Assembly: GCF_002723935.1 (NCBI RefSeq)
Contig: NZ_BEWM01000002.1
Coordinates: 124,001 to 188,000, forward strand
Direction: 5' to 3'
DNA from: Gluconobacter cerinus
GTDB taxonomy: Bacteria; Pseudomonadota; Alphaproteobacteria; Acetobacterales; Acetobacteraceae
Length of the DNA: 64,000 nucleotides
Shown here: one piece after another, positions 9,094 to 17,683 of the stretch
Numbering within the stretch: the first letter of the stretch is position 1
How the letters are laid out: every line of letters begins with the position of its first letter
Translations under genes and position numbers: made by a program
The notes under the pieces: generated by a model
What the model was told of the DNA's origin: nothing
The model's database searches: none
The model's input: only the letters and a program-made list of their open reading frames with translations

Positions 9094-11580
9094 TCAGAAA
9101 CCGGCGCTGACGCTCGCAATAGCAGAGAACGGAGCTGCGATGGCGTAGGTCGGAGTAGATCCGCTGATTTTCTTACCGAAAATACCGGTCTGCTGAGTCG
9201 CGTTGGTCTGAATGCCCTTCACGAAGCCCAGATAAGCGTGGTCCGACAGATTGGAGAAGTTGATCCGAACGTTTGGAGCCTGAAGAAAACCAAGGTTCTG
9301 GAAGCGGTAACCAATGTTGGCGTTCATAAGAACATAGCCAGGAATGGACTGGTCATTCATGAACGTGGAATATTGGCGGGAAACATATTTCAGGTTGTAG
9401 CCACCGAACAGATGACCATCGTCGTAGTCGAGATTAAAGCCAACCTGGAACTTCGGCGTTTCAGGGGCAAATTTACCCTTGGTGTGTAGATAATCAATTC
9501 CGGTGCCGCTGCCTGCCTGGAGATTGCTACCAAGACGGGCATCAACGTATTCAAACGAGACGTATGGGCGGAAATAACGGAAGACGGGACGAGTTCCGAT
9601 TTCAGCATCTACGCCGTTTGTCGTCTGACCGCCCGCATTGATATTAGTTGTGTAATAATTGTTACAAGCAGCGTCCATGCACTGGCTGGTGGACATCAGG
9701 CGGTTCGTGAAGTCGTAGTGGAAATAAGTGATCGAACCCATGATGGTCTTACCGGTATAACGGTAACCAACTTCTTCAGAAATGGAGATTTCCGGGTTCT
9801 GATTTGTGTTGGCATGCGTCGCGTAACCGGAACCCGTGTAATAAGCACCCGCATCGTACAGGGAGTAGTTGGTCGGCATGCGGAAGTTCGTGGCGCCGGA
9901 AACGAAGATCTGGTTTTCCGGGTTGATCTGATAGCGGATCGCTACAGTTGGCAACGGCTCAGCATAGGTCTTGCTGGTGTTTCGGCCAGTGGAGGTGTCC
10001 GGCAGCATATTGGTGCCGCTACGCAGAACAATGGCGTATTTGAATCCAGCATCAATTGTTAGCTTGTTGTTCAGCAACGACAATGTGTCACCAATAAACA
10101 TGGTGTGCACGCGTGTCTGCGTGAGGGTATTGCGGTACATGTAAGTCTGCCCGTTACCCAGAACGACGTTTGCTGAACTACCCCAGATATCCCACGGATT
10201 TCCATCGGCACCGACGCCAGTGTAGGGGCCTTGCTGAGCCTGCTTGGCGTATTCAAACCAGTAACCAACCATCAGGCGGTTTTGGCCGGTGGTCAGTGTC
10301 AGCTTCGTAACTGCACCCGGACGATAGGTTTTCGTAATGGACGGATTGTAAAGAACGCGCTTGCTGGTCACGCCGTTCAGGCTGCCCGTTGTAGCCTGCG
10401 ATCCGTAAGACAGTTTGTTCATGTCCGTCAGATATGCGCTACCACCGCTACCATCACCGTACCAGAAATATGGTGTTTCCGTCAGAACAAGGTTGTCTGC
10501 CAGTTTGAAGGTAGATGGGGCACTGGCATAAATGTTGGTGAACGGGTTCTGGTGCAGCTTGTAATATGATGTGCCGCTGTCAGAAGCATTAGGATTGTAG
10601 GTGGAATTCCACACCGTATTGGAGATGCTCTGGCCGGCTGCATTCTTGCCAGGAGCGACGTAACGGTCCTTGACCCCGCGGCCGTAGGCATCCCAGGATG
10701 CTTTGCTCACGCTAGGCGTCAGATAGTTGTATAGACGGTTGCCAACGATTGCGAGAGAGACGCGGTTACCGTCGCCCCAGTCATTCACAATCTTGGTTTC
10801 TGCGTGCAGCTTGCGGTTTGTTGCGTCGCTGTTGTTGACGCCTTCCGTGGCATAAGAGCCGGAGAAGTAGGCACGCAGATTGGTGTTACCAATCTTGCCC
10901 GTGTCGAGACGCAGGAAGCCACGGGTATAATCGTAGGAACCATAGCTGACGCCCAGACGGCCGCCTGCTTTCATCTGAGGATCGATCATGTACATGTCGA
11001 CCACACCGCCCGTTGAGCTGATATGCGGGCTGTCGAGATCTGCCGAACCCTGTGCGACGCGAACCGTACGCAGGTTTTCGGAGTCCACGATTTCCTGAGA
11101 ATAGACTGCGAAATTTCCGATATCGTTGATCGGGAAGCCTTCAAGTGTGAAACCGATCTGTGACTGGTCCAGACCACGCATGCTCATGGAGCTGCCTGTC
11201 AGACCTGCAGGATCAGTCGAAGAAACGTTTGCACCTGGCAGCAGGGCAATCAGCTGCATCGGGTCAGCACCCGGAACCTGCTTTTCGATGAAGTCACGTG
11301 AGACAGCCGACACAGACTTTGCGCTGTCCTGCTTCTCCATCAGGCCGCCGCCAACGGCACGACGTGTTACGCCGTCGAAAGAATGCCGACCGCTGACGGA
11401 GACATGCTCTTCATGCACGTCTGTCGGAGCCGTATTACCCATCATGGATGGGGCGGCTATTTCCGTCTTCGGATGAGCCTTTTGATTTGGATGTTTCGTA
11501 TCTGAAACAGGCGCTGCAAATGCTGGCAGTGTGCCAAATGCGATCAGCGCTGAGGTCGAGAGGAGGCGTGTAAGGCGCAT
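9094..11580 (-). CDS. TonB-dependent outer-membrane receptor
   Basis: About 828 residues from the ATG at 11580. The chosen start gives a clean signal peptide (MRLTRLLSTSALIAFGTLPAFA); the frame extends 18 codons upstream into a hairpin. A plug domain follows (about residues 50-190, with MRGLDQSQIGFTLEGFPIND), then a 22-strand-type beta-barrel rich in Tyr, Gly and Asn, ending in an aromatic residue (SVSAGF). It would take up a ferric chelate or other large substrate at the cost of TonB-ExbBD energy; the substrate cannot be told. Monocistronic, with its own terminator and a striking 14-bp hairpin in the leader. Confidence 0.9.
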   Translation of the reverse strand: MRLTRLLSTSALIAFGTLPAFAAPVSDTKHPNQKAHPKTEIAAPSMMGNTAPTDVHEEHVSVSGRHSFDGVTRRAVGGGLMEKQDSAKSVSAVSRDFIEKQVPGADPMQLIALLPGANVSSTDPAGLTGSSMSMRGLDQSQIGFTLEGFPINDIGNFAVYSQEIVDSENLRTVRVAQGSADLDSPHISSTGGVVDMYMIDPQMKAGGRLGVSYGSYDYTRGFLRLDTGKIGNTNLRAYFSGSYATEGVNNSDATNRKLHAETKIVNDWGDGNRVSLAIVGNRLYNYLTPSVSKASWDAYGRGVKDRYVAPGKNAAGQSISNTVWNSTYNPNASDSGTSYYKLHQNPFTNIYASAPSTFKLADNLVLTETPYFWYGDGSGGSAYLTDMNKLSYGSQATTGSLNGVTSKRVLYNPSITKTYRPGAVTKLTLTTGQNRLMVGYWFEYAKQAQQGPYTGVGADGNPWDIWGSSANVVLGNGQTYMYRNTLTQTRVHTMFIGDTLSLLNNKLTIDAGFKYAIVLRSGTNMLPDTSTGRNTSKTYAEPLPTVAIRYQINPENQIFVSGATNFRMPTNYSLYDAGAYYTGSGYATHANTNQNPEISISEEVGYRYTGKTIMGSITYFHYDFTNRLMSTSQCMDAACNNYYTTNINAGGQTTNGVDAEIGTRPVFRYFRPYVSFEYVDARLGSNLQAGSGTGIDYLHTKGKFAPETPKFQVGFNLDYDDGHLFGGYNLKYVSRQYSTFMNDQSIPGYVLMNANIGYRFQNLGFLQAPNVRINFSNLSDHAYLGFVKGIQTNATQQTGIFGKKISGSTPTYAIAAPFSAIASVSAGF

Positions 11581-11589
11581 CGTCTGTGG

Positions 11590-11632
11590 GGTCTTTCTCG
11601 GCCAGGTGGGTTTGGTTCGGCCGAGAAAGACC
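11590..11632 (-). promoter_or_regulatory. Perfect 14-bp inverted repeat in the leader of the TonB-dependent receptor
   Basis: GGTCTTTCTCGGCC (11590-11603) and its exact reverse complement (11619-11632) flank a 15-base loop. On the mRNA the hairpin ends 9 bases before the ATG, and no good Shine-Dalgarno is visible outside it (AAGACC lies in the stem). It could hide the ribosome site, stabilise the message or be a dimer operator. Confidence 0.6.
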
Positions 11633-11804
11633 ATGGTTTGCAGTGATCTTCAATCAGATCATGTAAGTCACACTATGACATTTAGGGTGTATGGTAATTT
11701 CGCAACAACACAGTCTTTCCGGGGCTATTTATAGAGCGATAGCTGTATGCTTTGTGACAGTTTAGAGAAAAGGGTCCTATTTTTCCCTCTGTCTATTCTT
11801 GGCG

Positions 11805-12551
11805 TTACGGGCGCAGCGCTTCATCCTGCTGGTAGAGCTTGCGGATTCTGCGAGCTTGTAGTGCCGTAACTTCGATTGTGTGCGGGTTCTGATTCAGGTG
11901 TGGGATGACGTGGCCCCGCATAGCTGGAACGAGTTCGGGGAGTTGCGCAATTTGTTCCATAGGAAACAGGTTATCCACCTCAAGCTGTCCGTCCTTTCCG
12001 CAAATGTACCAGGCCTGCGGGCGGAAGACGTGGTCTACGTCATATGGGGATGACTGGCTTTCCACGTGTGTGATGGCATCGTCCAGCGTGTGGAATGAGC
12101 GGTAAAGTGCATTTACAGAAGGGTGGATCTTGACTGTCGAAGTACCGCCTTTTCTTGCGAAAGCCCATGCGGAAACAAATCGCTCTACCGGATCGCGCCA
12201 AATGGCAAAGCTCGGCAACTCCTTGGAAAGCTCCGGTGTGACGTGGCGATAGTATCGAAACGTCTGATGCATCATGGAACAGCCGTAAAGCTGGTTACAG
12301 ATTGATGTTCCGCCATTTTTGGGAACATGAATAAACAGTGCACCAGCACTTCGAATACATTCCAGACGTTTCAAGCGCTTTTTGCCCAAGGGCAGGTGCA
12401 GATGCAGTTCAGCAGCTCGTTCGTGAATGTCATTGAATTGCTGAACGCGGAAAAGTCGGCAGAGAAGGGATTGTGGAATGCCGTCTGGTACAGGCCTGAG
12501 TACCGACGATTCAGGAATTTTTTCCTGAACCAGGGTCGAGTATGACGGCAT
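11805..12551 (-). CDS. Sulfotransferase family protein
   Basis: A 248-residue protein with the PAPS-binding signature of sulfotransferases: the 5'-phosphosulfate loop LFIHVPKNGGTS (about residues 71-82) and the 3'-phosphate motif WRDPVERFVSAW (about 119-130). Members transfer sulfate from PAPS to sugars, lipids or proteins; the acceptor here is unknown. No signal peptide. A stand-alone gene between two transporter genes. Given the glycosyltransferases nearby, a surface glycan is a possible acceptor, which is inference only. Confidence 0.75.
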   Translation of the reverse strand: MPSYSTLVQEKIPESSVLRPVPDGIPQSLLCRLFRVQQFNDIHERAAELHLHLPLGKKRLKRLECIRSAGALFIHVPKNGGTSICNQLYGCSMMHQTFRYYRHVTPELSKELPSFAIWRDPVERFVSAWAFARKGGTSTVKIHPSVNALYRSFHTLDDAITHVESQSSPYDVDHVFRPQAWYICGKDGQLEVDNLFPMEQIAQLPELVPAMRGHVIPHLNQNPHTIEVTALQARRIRKLYQQDEALRP

Positions 12552-12661
12552 ATTCTGTAGCTCCGGTTTTCAAACTGGGGCCACACTGGTCTACGAACCC
12601 AAGGGGGTCAAAGACCACCTCGTGACAAAAAGAAACCTCTTTAACAGCTTTGTCATGAAGC

Positions 12662-13657
12662 TCAGGAATGGGGCTTCGAATGCGTTTCTAGGCCTATGCG
12701 TTTTCCATAATGACGGGCCAGAAGCGTGCAGGTGAAAAGCTGGATCTGGTGATAGATCATAAGGGGTAGAACAATGATGCCTACCGAGGCAGAGGGGAAG
12801 ATAACGCTCGCCATCGGAACGCCAGAGGCCAGCGATTTTTTTGAACCACAGAACTGAAGCGCGATGCTGTTTTCCGTGGACTGGTTCATGCCCTTGCCCA
12901 TGAAATGCGAGGCTACCAGCACCAGCGCAAGCATGAAGCTGTCCAGCAGCGCCACCTCAAGCAAATGAAGCGGTGAAACGCGGTGCCAGATGCCTTCGAC
13001 AACGGCTGAACTGAACGCGGTGTAGACGACCACGACGATGGAGCCACGATCTGTGAACGAAATCAGGAATTTGTGGCGTTTGACAATCGGGCCAATCCAT
13101 TTCTGAAGGATCTGCCCGAGAATGAACGGAAGAAGCAGTTCCTTGGCAACGTCCAGAACGCTCTCAAGGGGGGAATGACCTGCACCAACGTGACCAAGGA
13201 CAATGCCTGTCAGAAGCGGGGTCAATGCAATGCCTGCAATATTCGACACAGTGGCTGCGCAGATGGCCGCAGGGACATTACCGCGTGCAATAGAAGTCAG
13301 GGCAATCGAGGACTGAACGGTTGAAGGCAGGCAGCACAGGAAAAGAATGCCAGCCCACAGATCTTCCCCGAACAGTGCATTTGGGAACAAATTGCGGAAG
13401 AGCAGATGCAGCCCGATGCCAAGAAGCGGGAAGAGAGCAAATGTGCAGAGCAGCACTGTTCCCTGAAGACGCCAGTCGCGCACGCTTTCGATAATGGCAT
13501 GGCGCTCAAGTTTGGCCCCCTGGAAGAAGAACATCAGGGTGATGAGAACCGTGACGACCTGCTGCAAGATATGTTGCATTTCCCCGCGGCAGGGCAGGAC
13601 GGAGGCCAGGACGATCGCGCAGATCAGGGCCATCAGGAAAGGGTCTAAGCGCTTCAT
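12662..13657 (-). CDS. Bile acid:sodium symporter family transporter (YfeH/SBF-like)
   Basis: About 331 residues from ATG 13657, with about nine or ten hydrophobic segments. The pattern is that of the SBF-like (PF13593) branch: MKRLDPFLMALICAIVLAS at the N-terminus and QFCGSKKSLASGVPMASVIFP near the C-terminus. It is an inner-membrane secondary transporter with unknown substrate. The frame is open 12 codons further up, but the MKRLDPF start fits the family. It is divergent from the GH32 gene with a 111-bp shared control region. Confidence 0.82.
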   Translation of the reverse strand: MKRLDPFLMALICAIVLASVLPCRGEMQHILQQVVTVLITLMFFFQGAKLERHAIIESVRDWRLQGTVLLCTFALFPLLGIGLHLLFRNLFPNALFGEDLWAGILFLCCLPSTVQSSIALTSIARGNVPAAICAATVSNIAGIALTPLLTGIVLGHVGAGHSPLESVLDVAKELLLPFILGQILQKWIGPIVKRHKFLISFTDRGSIVVVVYTAFSSAVVEGIWHRVSPLHLLEVALLDSFMLALVLVASHFMGKGMNQSTENSIALQFCGSKKSLASGVPMASVIFPSASVGIIVLPLMIYHQIQLFTCTLLARHYGKRIGLETHSKPHS

Positions 13658-13683
13658 GACGTCCTTATGTGCGTATTCGCAAC

Positions 13684-13698
13684 GGACATGCAATGTCC
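13684..13698. promoter_or_regulatory. Palindrome between the SBF-like transporter and GH32 genes
   Basis: GGACAT-GCA-ATGTCC is a perfect 6-bp inverted repeat with a 3-base centre, 27 bp upstream of the transporter start and about 70 bp upstream of the GH32 start. Its position suits an operator for one or both divergent genes. Confidence 0.35.
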
Positions 13699-13768
13699 TT
13701 CCTCTTTTTGAAGACGGGCGCTTTCCTGAAAGGCTTCCGGGTTAAGGATCCTCCTGTATGGTGGAGGT

Positions 13769-15703
13769 ATGACAGATCGAAACGACAGGCCCGAACTCGG
13801 GCGCCGCACGGCTCTGGCCAGCATTCTAGCCGCAGGAGCTGCTGTTGGCAGTAGCCGGATTGCCAGAGCCGCCGAGGAAACGCCGATGTCTGCAATGACT
13901 CCTCATCACGATGAACCCAGCAATTCCCATCAGGAGCCGGGCAATCATCCGGGGATAGCAAGCCAGCCCGTTGTCAGAACGCAGAGTGACTATCTCTATC
14001 GCCCCACGGTTCATTTCTCGCCACAGACCGGCTTCATGAATGATCCCAATGGTCTGATTTTCGACGGGCAGACGTATCATCTCTATTACCAGTACGACCC
14101 TTTTGCACCCTATGCGGGTCAGGTGCACTGGGGGCATGCAACCAGTACGGACTTATACACGTGGCAAGATCAACCTATCGCGATTGATCAGACAGCCGCT
14201 GGCGAGGCGTATTCAGGGTGCGTGGTTCTGGACCGCAATAATGATTCTGGTCTTTTCCCTCCGAAGGCCCCCCCCCCTACGCAAGGGGACACTCCACCCG
14301 CTCCCAAGACGGCAACGCAGGCGGCAGTTGAGGCCTTGGCTCCCGGCTTGACCAAGGCCACGTCAGATGTGCCATTTTCGCCGGAAAACATGGATGTTCT
14401 TGGTCCGGGGACGAACGCTCCCTTCGGGCATGTCTTTGATCCACCGACAACAGCTGAACTTCCGCCAGCGGCTCCTTCGGTTCCTCCGTTACCATCCATG
14501 CCGGGTGGTCTGGTCGCTCTTTACACGCGCGCTACACCCCAGAAGCAGACGCAGTATCTGGCATGGAGTCCGGATGGCGGTAAGCGCTTTATCGACTACG
14601 AGCACAACCCTGTTCTGGATATCGGGCTGAACTCTTTCCGAGATCCGAAAGTGTTCTGGCACCAACCCAGTGGAAAGTGGGTCATGGTCGTCGTGAAGGC
14701 TCGGGCTCACAGGGTGGCCTTCTACGGATCAATTGATTTGAAGCACTGGATGCATCTCAGTGATTTCGGGCCAGCAGGTCTGTTCGGCGTGGATTATGAA
14801 TGTCCCAATCTTATTGAATTGCAGGTTGAGGATGAGGGGAAGACGTCCCGTTGGGTTCTGTTCGTTTCAGTCAATCCCGGTGGACCTCAGGGCGGCAGTG
14901 TCACGCAGTATTTTGTAGGTGACTTCGACGGTGAGCGCTTTATCCCCGAAAATACGGTCATAGGTCTGACGGACTTCGCCAAAGACAGCTACGCCATGCA
15001 GGTTTATGAAAACATGCCGGGCAAAGAGGCCGTCTATTTCGCCTGGTTTGGGAACTGGCAGTATTGCGAAGAGGTTCCGAACAGAAGCTGGCGCGGTCTT
15101 ATGACCCTTCCGCGAACCTTGTCGCTCAGGCGGGACGATATGAACTGGCTACGGTTGGTGCAGCGTCCTCGAGGACTGGAAACGCTGAGAGGCGAGCAGA
15201 TTCCCTTTCGGGTTGAGCGTATTGCTGCTCAGAGCGGCGTTCAGGTCTCCATCCCCACAGGGCAGGCCATTGAACTTTCTCTGACGGTAACCGTGGATGA
15301 GCGCAGAAACCCGCAACCTGATGGCAACAAGGGACGAGCGGGTCGCTTCCTGATTGTCTTCTCCAACGGTCAGGGAGAGTCTCTCTCTATCGGGTTTGAC
15401 GCATTTTCAGCTCAGCTCTGGCTGGATCGCGGAGATCTGCATGGCTTTTCGCAGCCATTTTTCACGGAGAGGTTCTCCACGCCACTGACGGCAAACAGCC
15501 GACGTTTCTCGTTGAAACTGGTTCTGGACGCGTGTGCGCTCGAAATCTTCATCAATGATGGCTTGTCGGTCGGGACAGCTCTGGTGTTTCCTGCAAGTCC
15601 CTTGGATACACTCAGTCTTCAGGCGACAAACGCTGGTGCAACCATCGAAAATCTCAGTCTGTATCCTCTGCGGAAAACCATGGATCGTCCGACCGCCGTA
15701 TGA
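13769..15703 (+). CDS. Tat-exported GH32 family fructan hydrolase (levanase/invertase-like)
   Basis: A 644-residue secreted enzyme that should cleave beta-fructosides such as sucrose, levan or inulin. The N-terminus is a twin-arginine signal (RR at 12-13, then a hydrophobic stretch and an ARA site near 33). Catalytic motifs: nucleophile in MNDPNG (D92), transition-state stabiliser in FRDP (291-293) and acid/base in YECPNL (E344). A C-terminal beta-sandwich follows from about 480 (SGVQVSIP onward). Between the first two motifs sits an unusual Pro/Ala-rich insert at about 163-246, encoded in part by a run of ten C (14268-14277). GGAGG lies only one base before the ATG, yet no upstream start exists in frame. 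A levansucrase (GH68) is excluded by the GH32 motifs. Confidence 0.88.
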   Translation: MTDRNDRPELGRRTALASILAAGAAVGSSRIARAAEETPMSAMTPHHDEPSNSHQEPGNHPGIASQPVVRTQSDYLYRPTVHFSPQTGFMNDPNGLIFDGQTYHLYYQYDPFAPYAGQVHWGHATSTDLYTWQDQPIAIDQTAAGEAYSGCVVLDRNNDSGLFPPKAPPPTQGDTPPAPKTATQAAVEALAPGLTKATSDVPFSPENMDVLGPGTNAPFGHVFDPPTTAELPPAAPSVPPLPSMPGGLVALYTRATPQKQTQYLAWSPDGGKRFIDYEHNPVLDIGLNSFRDPKVFWHQPSGKWVMVVVKARAHRVAFYGSIDLKHWMHLSDFGPAGLFGVDYECPNLIELQVEDEGKTSRWVLFVSVNPGGPQGGSVTQYFVGDFDGERFIPENTVIGLTDFAKDSYAMQVYENMPGKEAVYFAWFGNWQYCEEVPNRSWRGLMTLPRTLSLRRDDMNWLRLVQRPRGLETLRGEQIPFRVERIAAQSGVQVSIPTGQAIELSLTVTVDERRNPQPDGNKGRAGRFLIVFSNGQGESLSIGFDAFSAQLWLDRGDLHGFSQPFFTERFSTPLTANSRRFSLKLVLDACALEIFINDGLSVGTALVFPASPLDTLSLQATNAGATIENLSLYPLRKTMDRPTAV

Positions 15704-15760
15704 TCGCAAACAGCCAAGGCTTCTGAACCGCGATACACGGCAGGCAGCGAAAGAGTAATA

Positions 15761-16231
15761 ATGCATTTTACCCAGACCTTTGATGCGCACTCCTTTCTGG
15801 ATACGTTCGGAAGCTATCTGGCTGCTTTTGTATTTGGGACGCTGATCGGGGCGGAACGTCAGTTCCGCCAACGGACCGCCGGATTGCGCACCAATGCGCT
15901 GGTCGCGATTGGTGCGTCTGCTTTCGTAGATCTTGCGGAGCGTATTGGCGGCGATGTCTCGGCCATTCGCGTGATTGCCTACGTGGTATCAGGTGTCGGA
16001 TTTCTTGGCGCCGGCGTCATCATGAAAGATGGCCCTAATGTGCGGGGCCTGAACACTGCGGCAACACTCTGGTGCTCAGCCGCTATCGGTGCGTGCACAG
16101 GGTGTGACATGATTGCAGAGGCAGCTCTGCTGACCGTCTTTATTCTCGGTGCCAATACGGTGTTGAGAGTTTTGGTGAAATGGATTGATCGGCGCCTGCC
16201 ACCCCAGATTGATGCGGTGGATCAGGAATGA
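15761..16231 (+). CDS. MgtC/SapB family inner-membrane protein
   Basis: A 156-residue membrane protein with four hydrophobic segments and the MgtC N-terminal signature (GTLIGAERQFRQRTAGLRTNALVAIGA at about 26-52, shortened here: key residues ER-Q and GLRTN). A second conserved part is GVGFLGAGVIMKDG. It lacks the C-terminal cytosolic domain of Salmonella MgtC. Members modulate membrane ATPases or act in low-Mg2+ survival; the role here is not defined. It follows the GH32 gene by 57 bp and may be co-transcribed. Confidence 0.85.
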   Translation: MHFTQTFDAHSFLDTFGSYLAAFVFGTLIGAERQFRQRTAGLRTNALVAIGASAFVDLAERIGGDVSAIRVIAYVVSGVGFLGAGVIMKDGPNVRGLNTAATLWCSAAIGACTGCDMIAEAALLTVFILGANTVLRVLVKWIDRRLPPQIDAVDQE

Positions 16232-16320
16232 CGGCTCTGTTCATGAGCCTCGTCGCAGCTCAGGCGTGCTAGGCTTTAACGCTTAGCGCAAACAGATTAT
16301 TTTTTATTTTCTGGAAAAAA

Positions 16321-16396
16321 TGGTGCCCAAGACCGGGATCGAACCAGTGACACTGCGATTTTCAGTCGCATGCTCTACCAACTGAGCTACTTGGGC
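16321..16396 (-). tRNA. tRNA-Phe (GAA)
   Basis: The minus strand gives a 76-base cloverleaf: acceptor stem GCCCAAG pairing with CTTGGGC, D arm with AGTTGG, anticodon stem-loop with GAA in CTGAAAAT, T arm GGTTCGATCC, and discriminator A with an encoded CCA (16323-16321). Six T follow directly (16320-16315) as a terminator-like tract. It lies downstream of yacG on the same strand, the usual alphaproteobacterial order. Confidence 0.96.
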
Positions 16397-16457
16397 ACCG
16401 GGCTTAAGGTGAGACACCCGCTGCGGAAACGGGGTTTAGCTGATGATTCGCTCGGGA

Positions 16458-16634
16458 TCAACCCTCAGTATGAGGATATTCTTCAGAGTCTTCTTCATTA
16501 TCTTGCCTGAAGGATGGAACGCGGTAGTTACCGTTGAACCAGCGCCCCAGATCAATGTCTGCACAGTGCTGTGAGCAGAAGGGCCGAAAAGCCGTTTCCG
16601 TTGGGCGATTGCAGATAGGGCAGGTGGCACTCAT
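16458..16634 (-). CDS. yacG: DNA gyrase inhibitor YacG
   Basis: A 58-residue zinc-binding protein with the two Cys pairs CPIC (5-8) and CSQHC (20-24), followed by DIDLGRWFNGNYRVP, which is the YacG hallmark. The family inhibits DNA gyrase in E. coli. The ATG at 16634 overlaps the stop of the RNase E/G-like gene by four bases (ATGA), supporting coupling. A longer frame in another register over the same bases is a shadow. Confidence 0.93.
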   Translation of the reverse strand: MSATCPICNRPTETAFRPFCSQHCADIDLGRWFNGNYRVPSFRQDNEEDSEEYPHTEG

Positions 16635-17683
16635 GAAAGGCTCCAGCTTGCGGGGGATACGTTTGGATCCATGACCAGCTCCAGAGGAGCGGCCCGGCGG
16701 GAAGTAAAGTCACTCAGGGCTTCCGGATCGTTCTCCAGAGCCCTGATGAGAGAAATGGATGCTGTCAGAGTGCGACCCTTGCGGTCTTCTCGTAAAATGG
16801 TGCGGAGCACTGACAGCGCCCTCCCATGTGGGGAGGACAAAAGTTCGTGCAAGGGAGGTCTGCGCCGCGGGCGAGTGATTTCCAGAAGACCGGAAGGCGT
16901 GGCTCCGAGCACTTGCGACTTCAAGGGATCATCCAACAGGGCATCGCGCAGGAAGCTGACGAGGGCAGGTCTCTTGCGGGTTTTAACGCCTGCGGGATCG
17001 ACCAGCAGAGTGCCTGACAGATTGCGGAGGCGGATCTGTCGCGCCAGGGCCGGAAAACTTGCAACGTTTCCCTTGAAGTCAGGAGCGCTGGCGCTGTCCA
17101 GGTCTATGGCGATCAGGGCTGGGGTGGGAAAGATACTGGCCGTCAGTTGGCCAAGATCTGCAAATTCGGAGCCAAGTTCGTCAAAGTCACTTTCCAGCGT
17201 GTCGTCAAAAGCCTGCTGGCATCGCTGGAACCGGGGGCGCAGTCGGGCCGGAAGGCGCGCGGCAACACCTGGCGCATCCACGTAAAGAGGGGCGTCAGGA
17301 TAGCGGTCTGCCAGCTCTTCCAGTGGTGAAGGGCCGCATGCCAGAAGCGTCGGTGCAACAGGCATATCCGGCACAGGCTCTGCCTTACGCAGGCGCAGGC
17401 CCTTGCCATTCTGTGCGGAGCGGCTGACGCGGACGGAGATCAGTTCTCCTTGAACCAGCGCATCCCGGCAGGACAGAAAGCCATTATCTCCGTTGTGGAG
17501 TGTGACAAAGGCCCCACCCAGTGCAGGAGCTACCGTTTGGATGCGCGCAATATGCCAGTCGTCAAACCCATCCGGAAGGCCGGGACGCCAAATGGCCGCA
17601 TCCAGAAGGGTCTCATAGTCCGTAACCGCAATCCGCACATCGCCCGGAGAGCAGGCGGCGCGGATTTCGATCACGCGATCCAC
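16631..17683 (-). CDS. Ribonuclease E/G family protein
   Basis: A 350-residue protein starting at GTG 17683, with the S1-like start of RNase G/E (about 40-75, GGAFVTLHNGDNGFLSCRD) and the alphaproteobacterial arrangement infA-maf-rng-like-yacG. It would take part in RNA processing and decay in the cytoplasm. At 350 residues it is shorter than E. coli RNase G (about 490), so it belongs to the short family version; the Zn-link region is not evident. It overlaps maf by 13 bp and yacG by 4 bp, so the group is one operon. Confidence 0.8.
   Translation of the reverse strand: MDRVIEIRAACSPGDVRIAVTDYETLLDAAIWRPGLPDGFDDWHIARIQTVAPALGGAFVTLHNGDNGFLSCRDALVQGELISVRVSRSAQNGKGLRLRKAEPVPDMPVAPTLLACGPSPLEELADRYPDAPLYVDAPGVAARLPARLRPRFQRCQQAFDDTLESDFDELGSEFADLGQLTASIFPTPALIAIDLDSASAPDFKGNVASFPALARQIRLRNLSGTLLVDPAGVKTRKRPALVSFLRDALLDDPLKSQVLGATPSGLLEITRPRRRPPLHELLSSPHGRALSVLRTILREDRKGRTLTASISLIRALENDPEALSDFTSRRAAPLELVMDPNVSPASWSLS

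Noticed and set aside
16436-16630. 64-codon frame over the yacG bases in another register
   Set aside because: The yacG frame (16458-16634) has the Cys motifs and the coupled start; the other has no family match.
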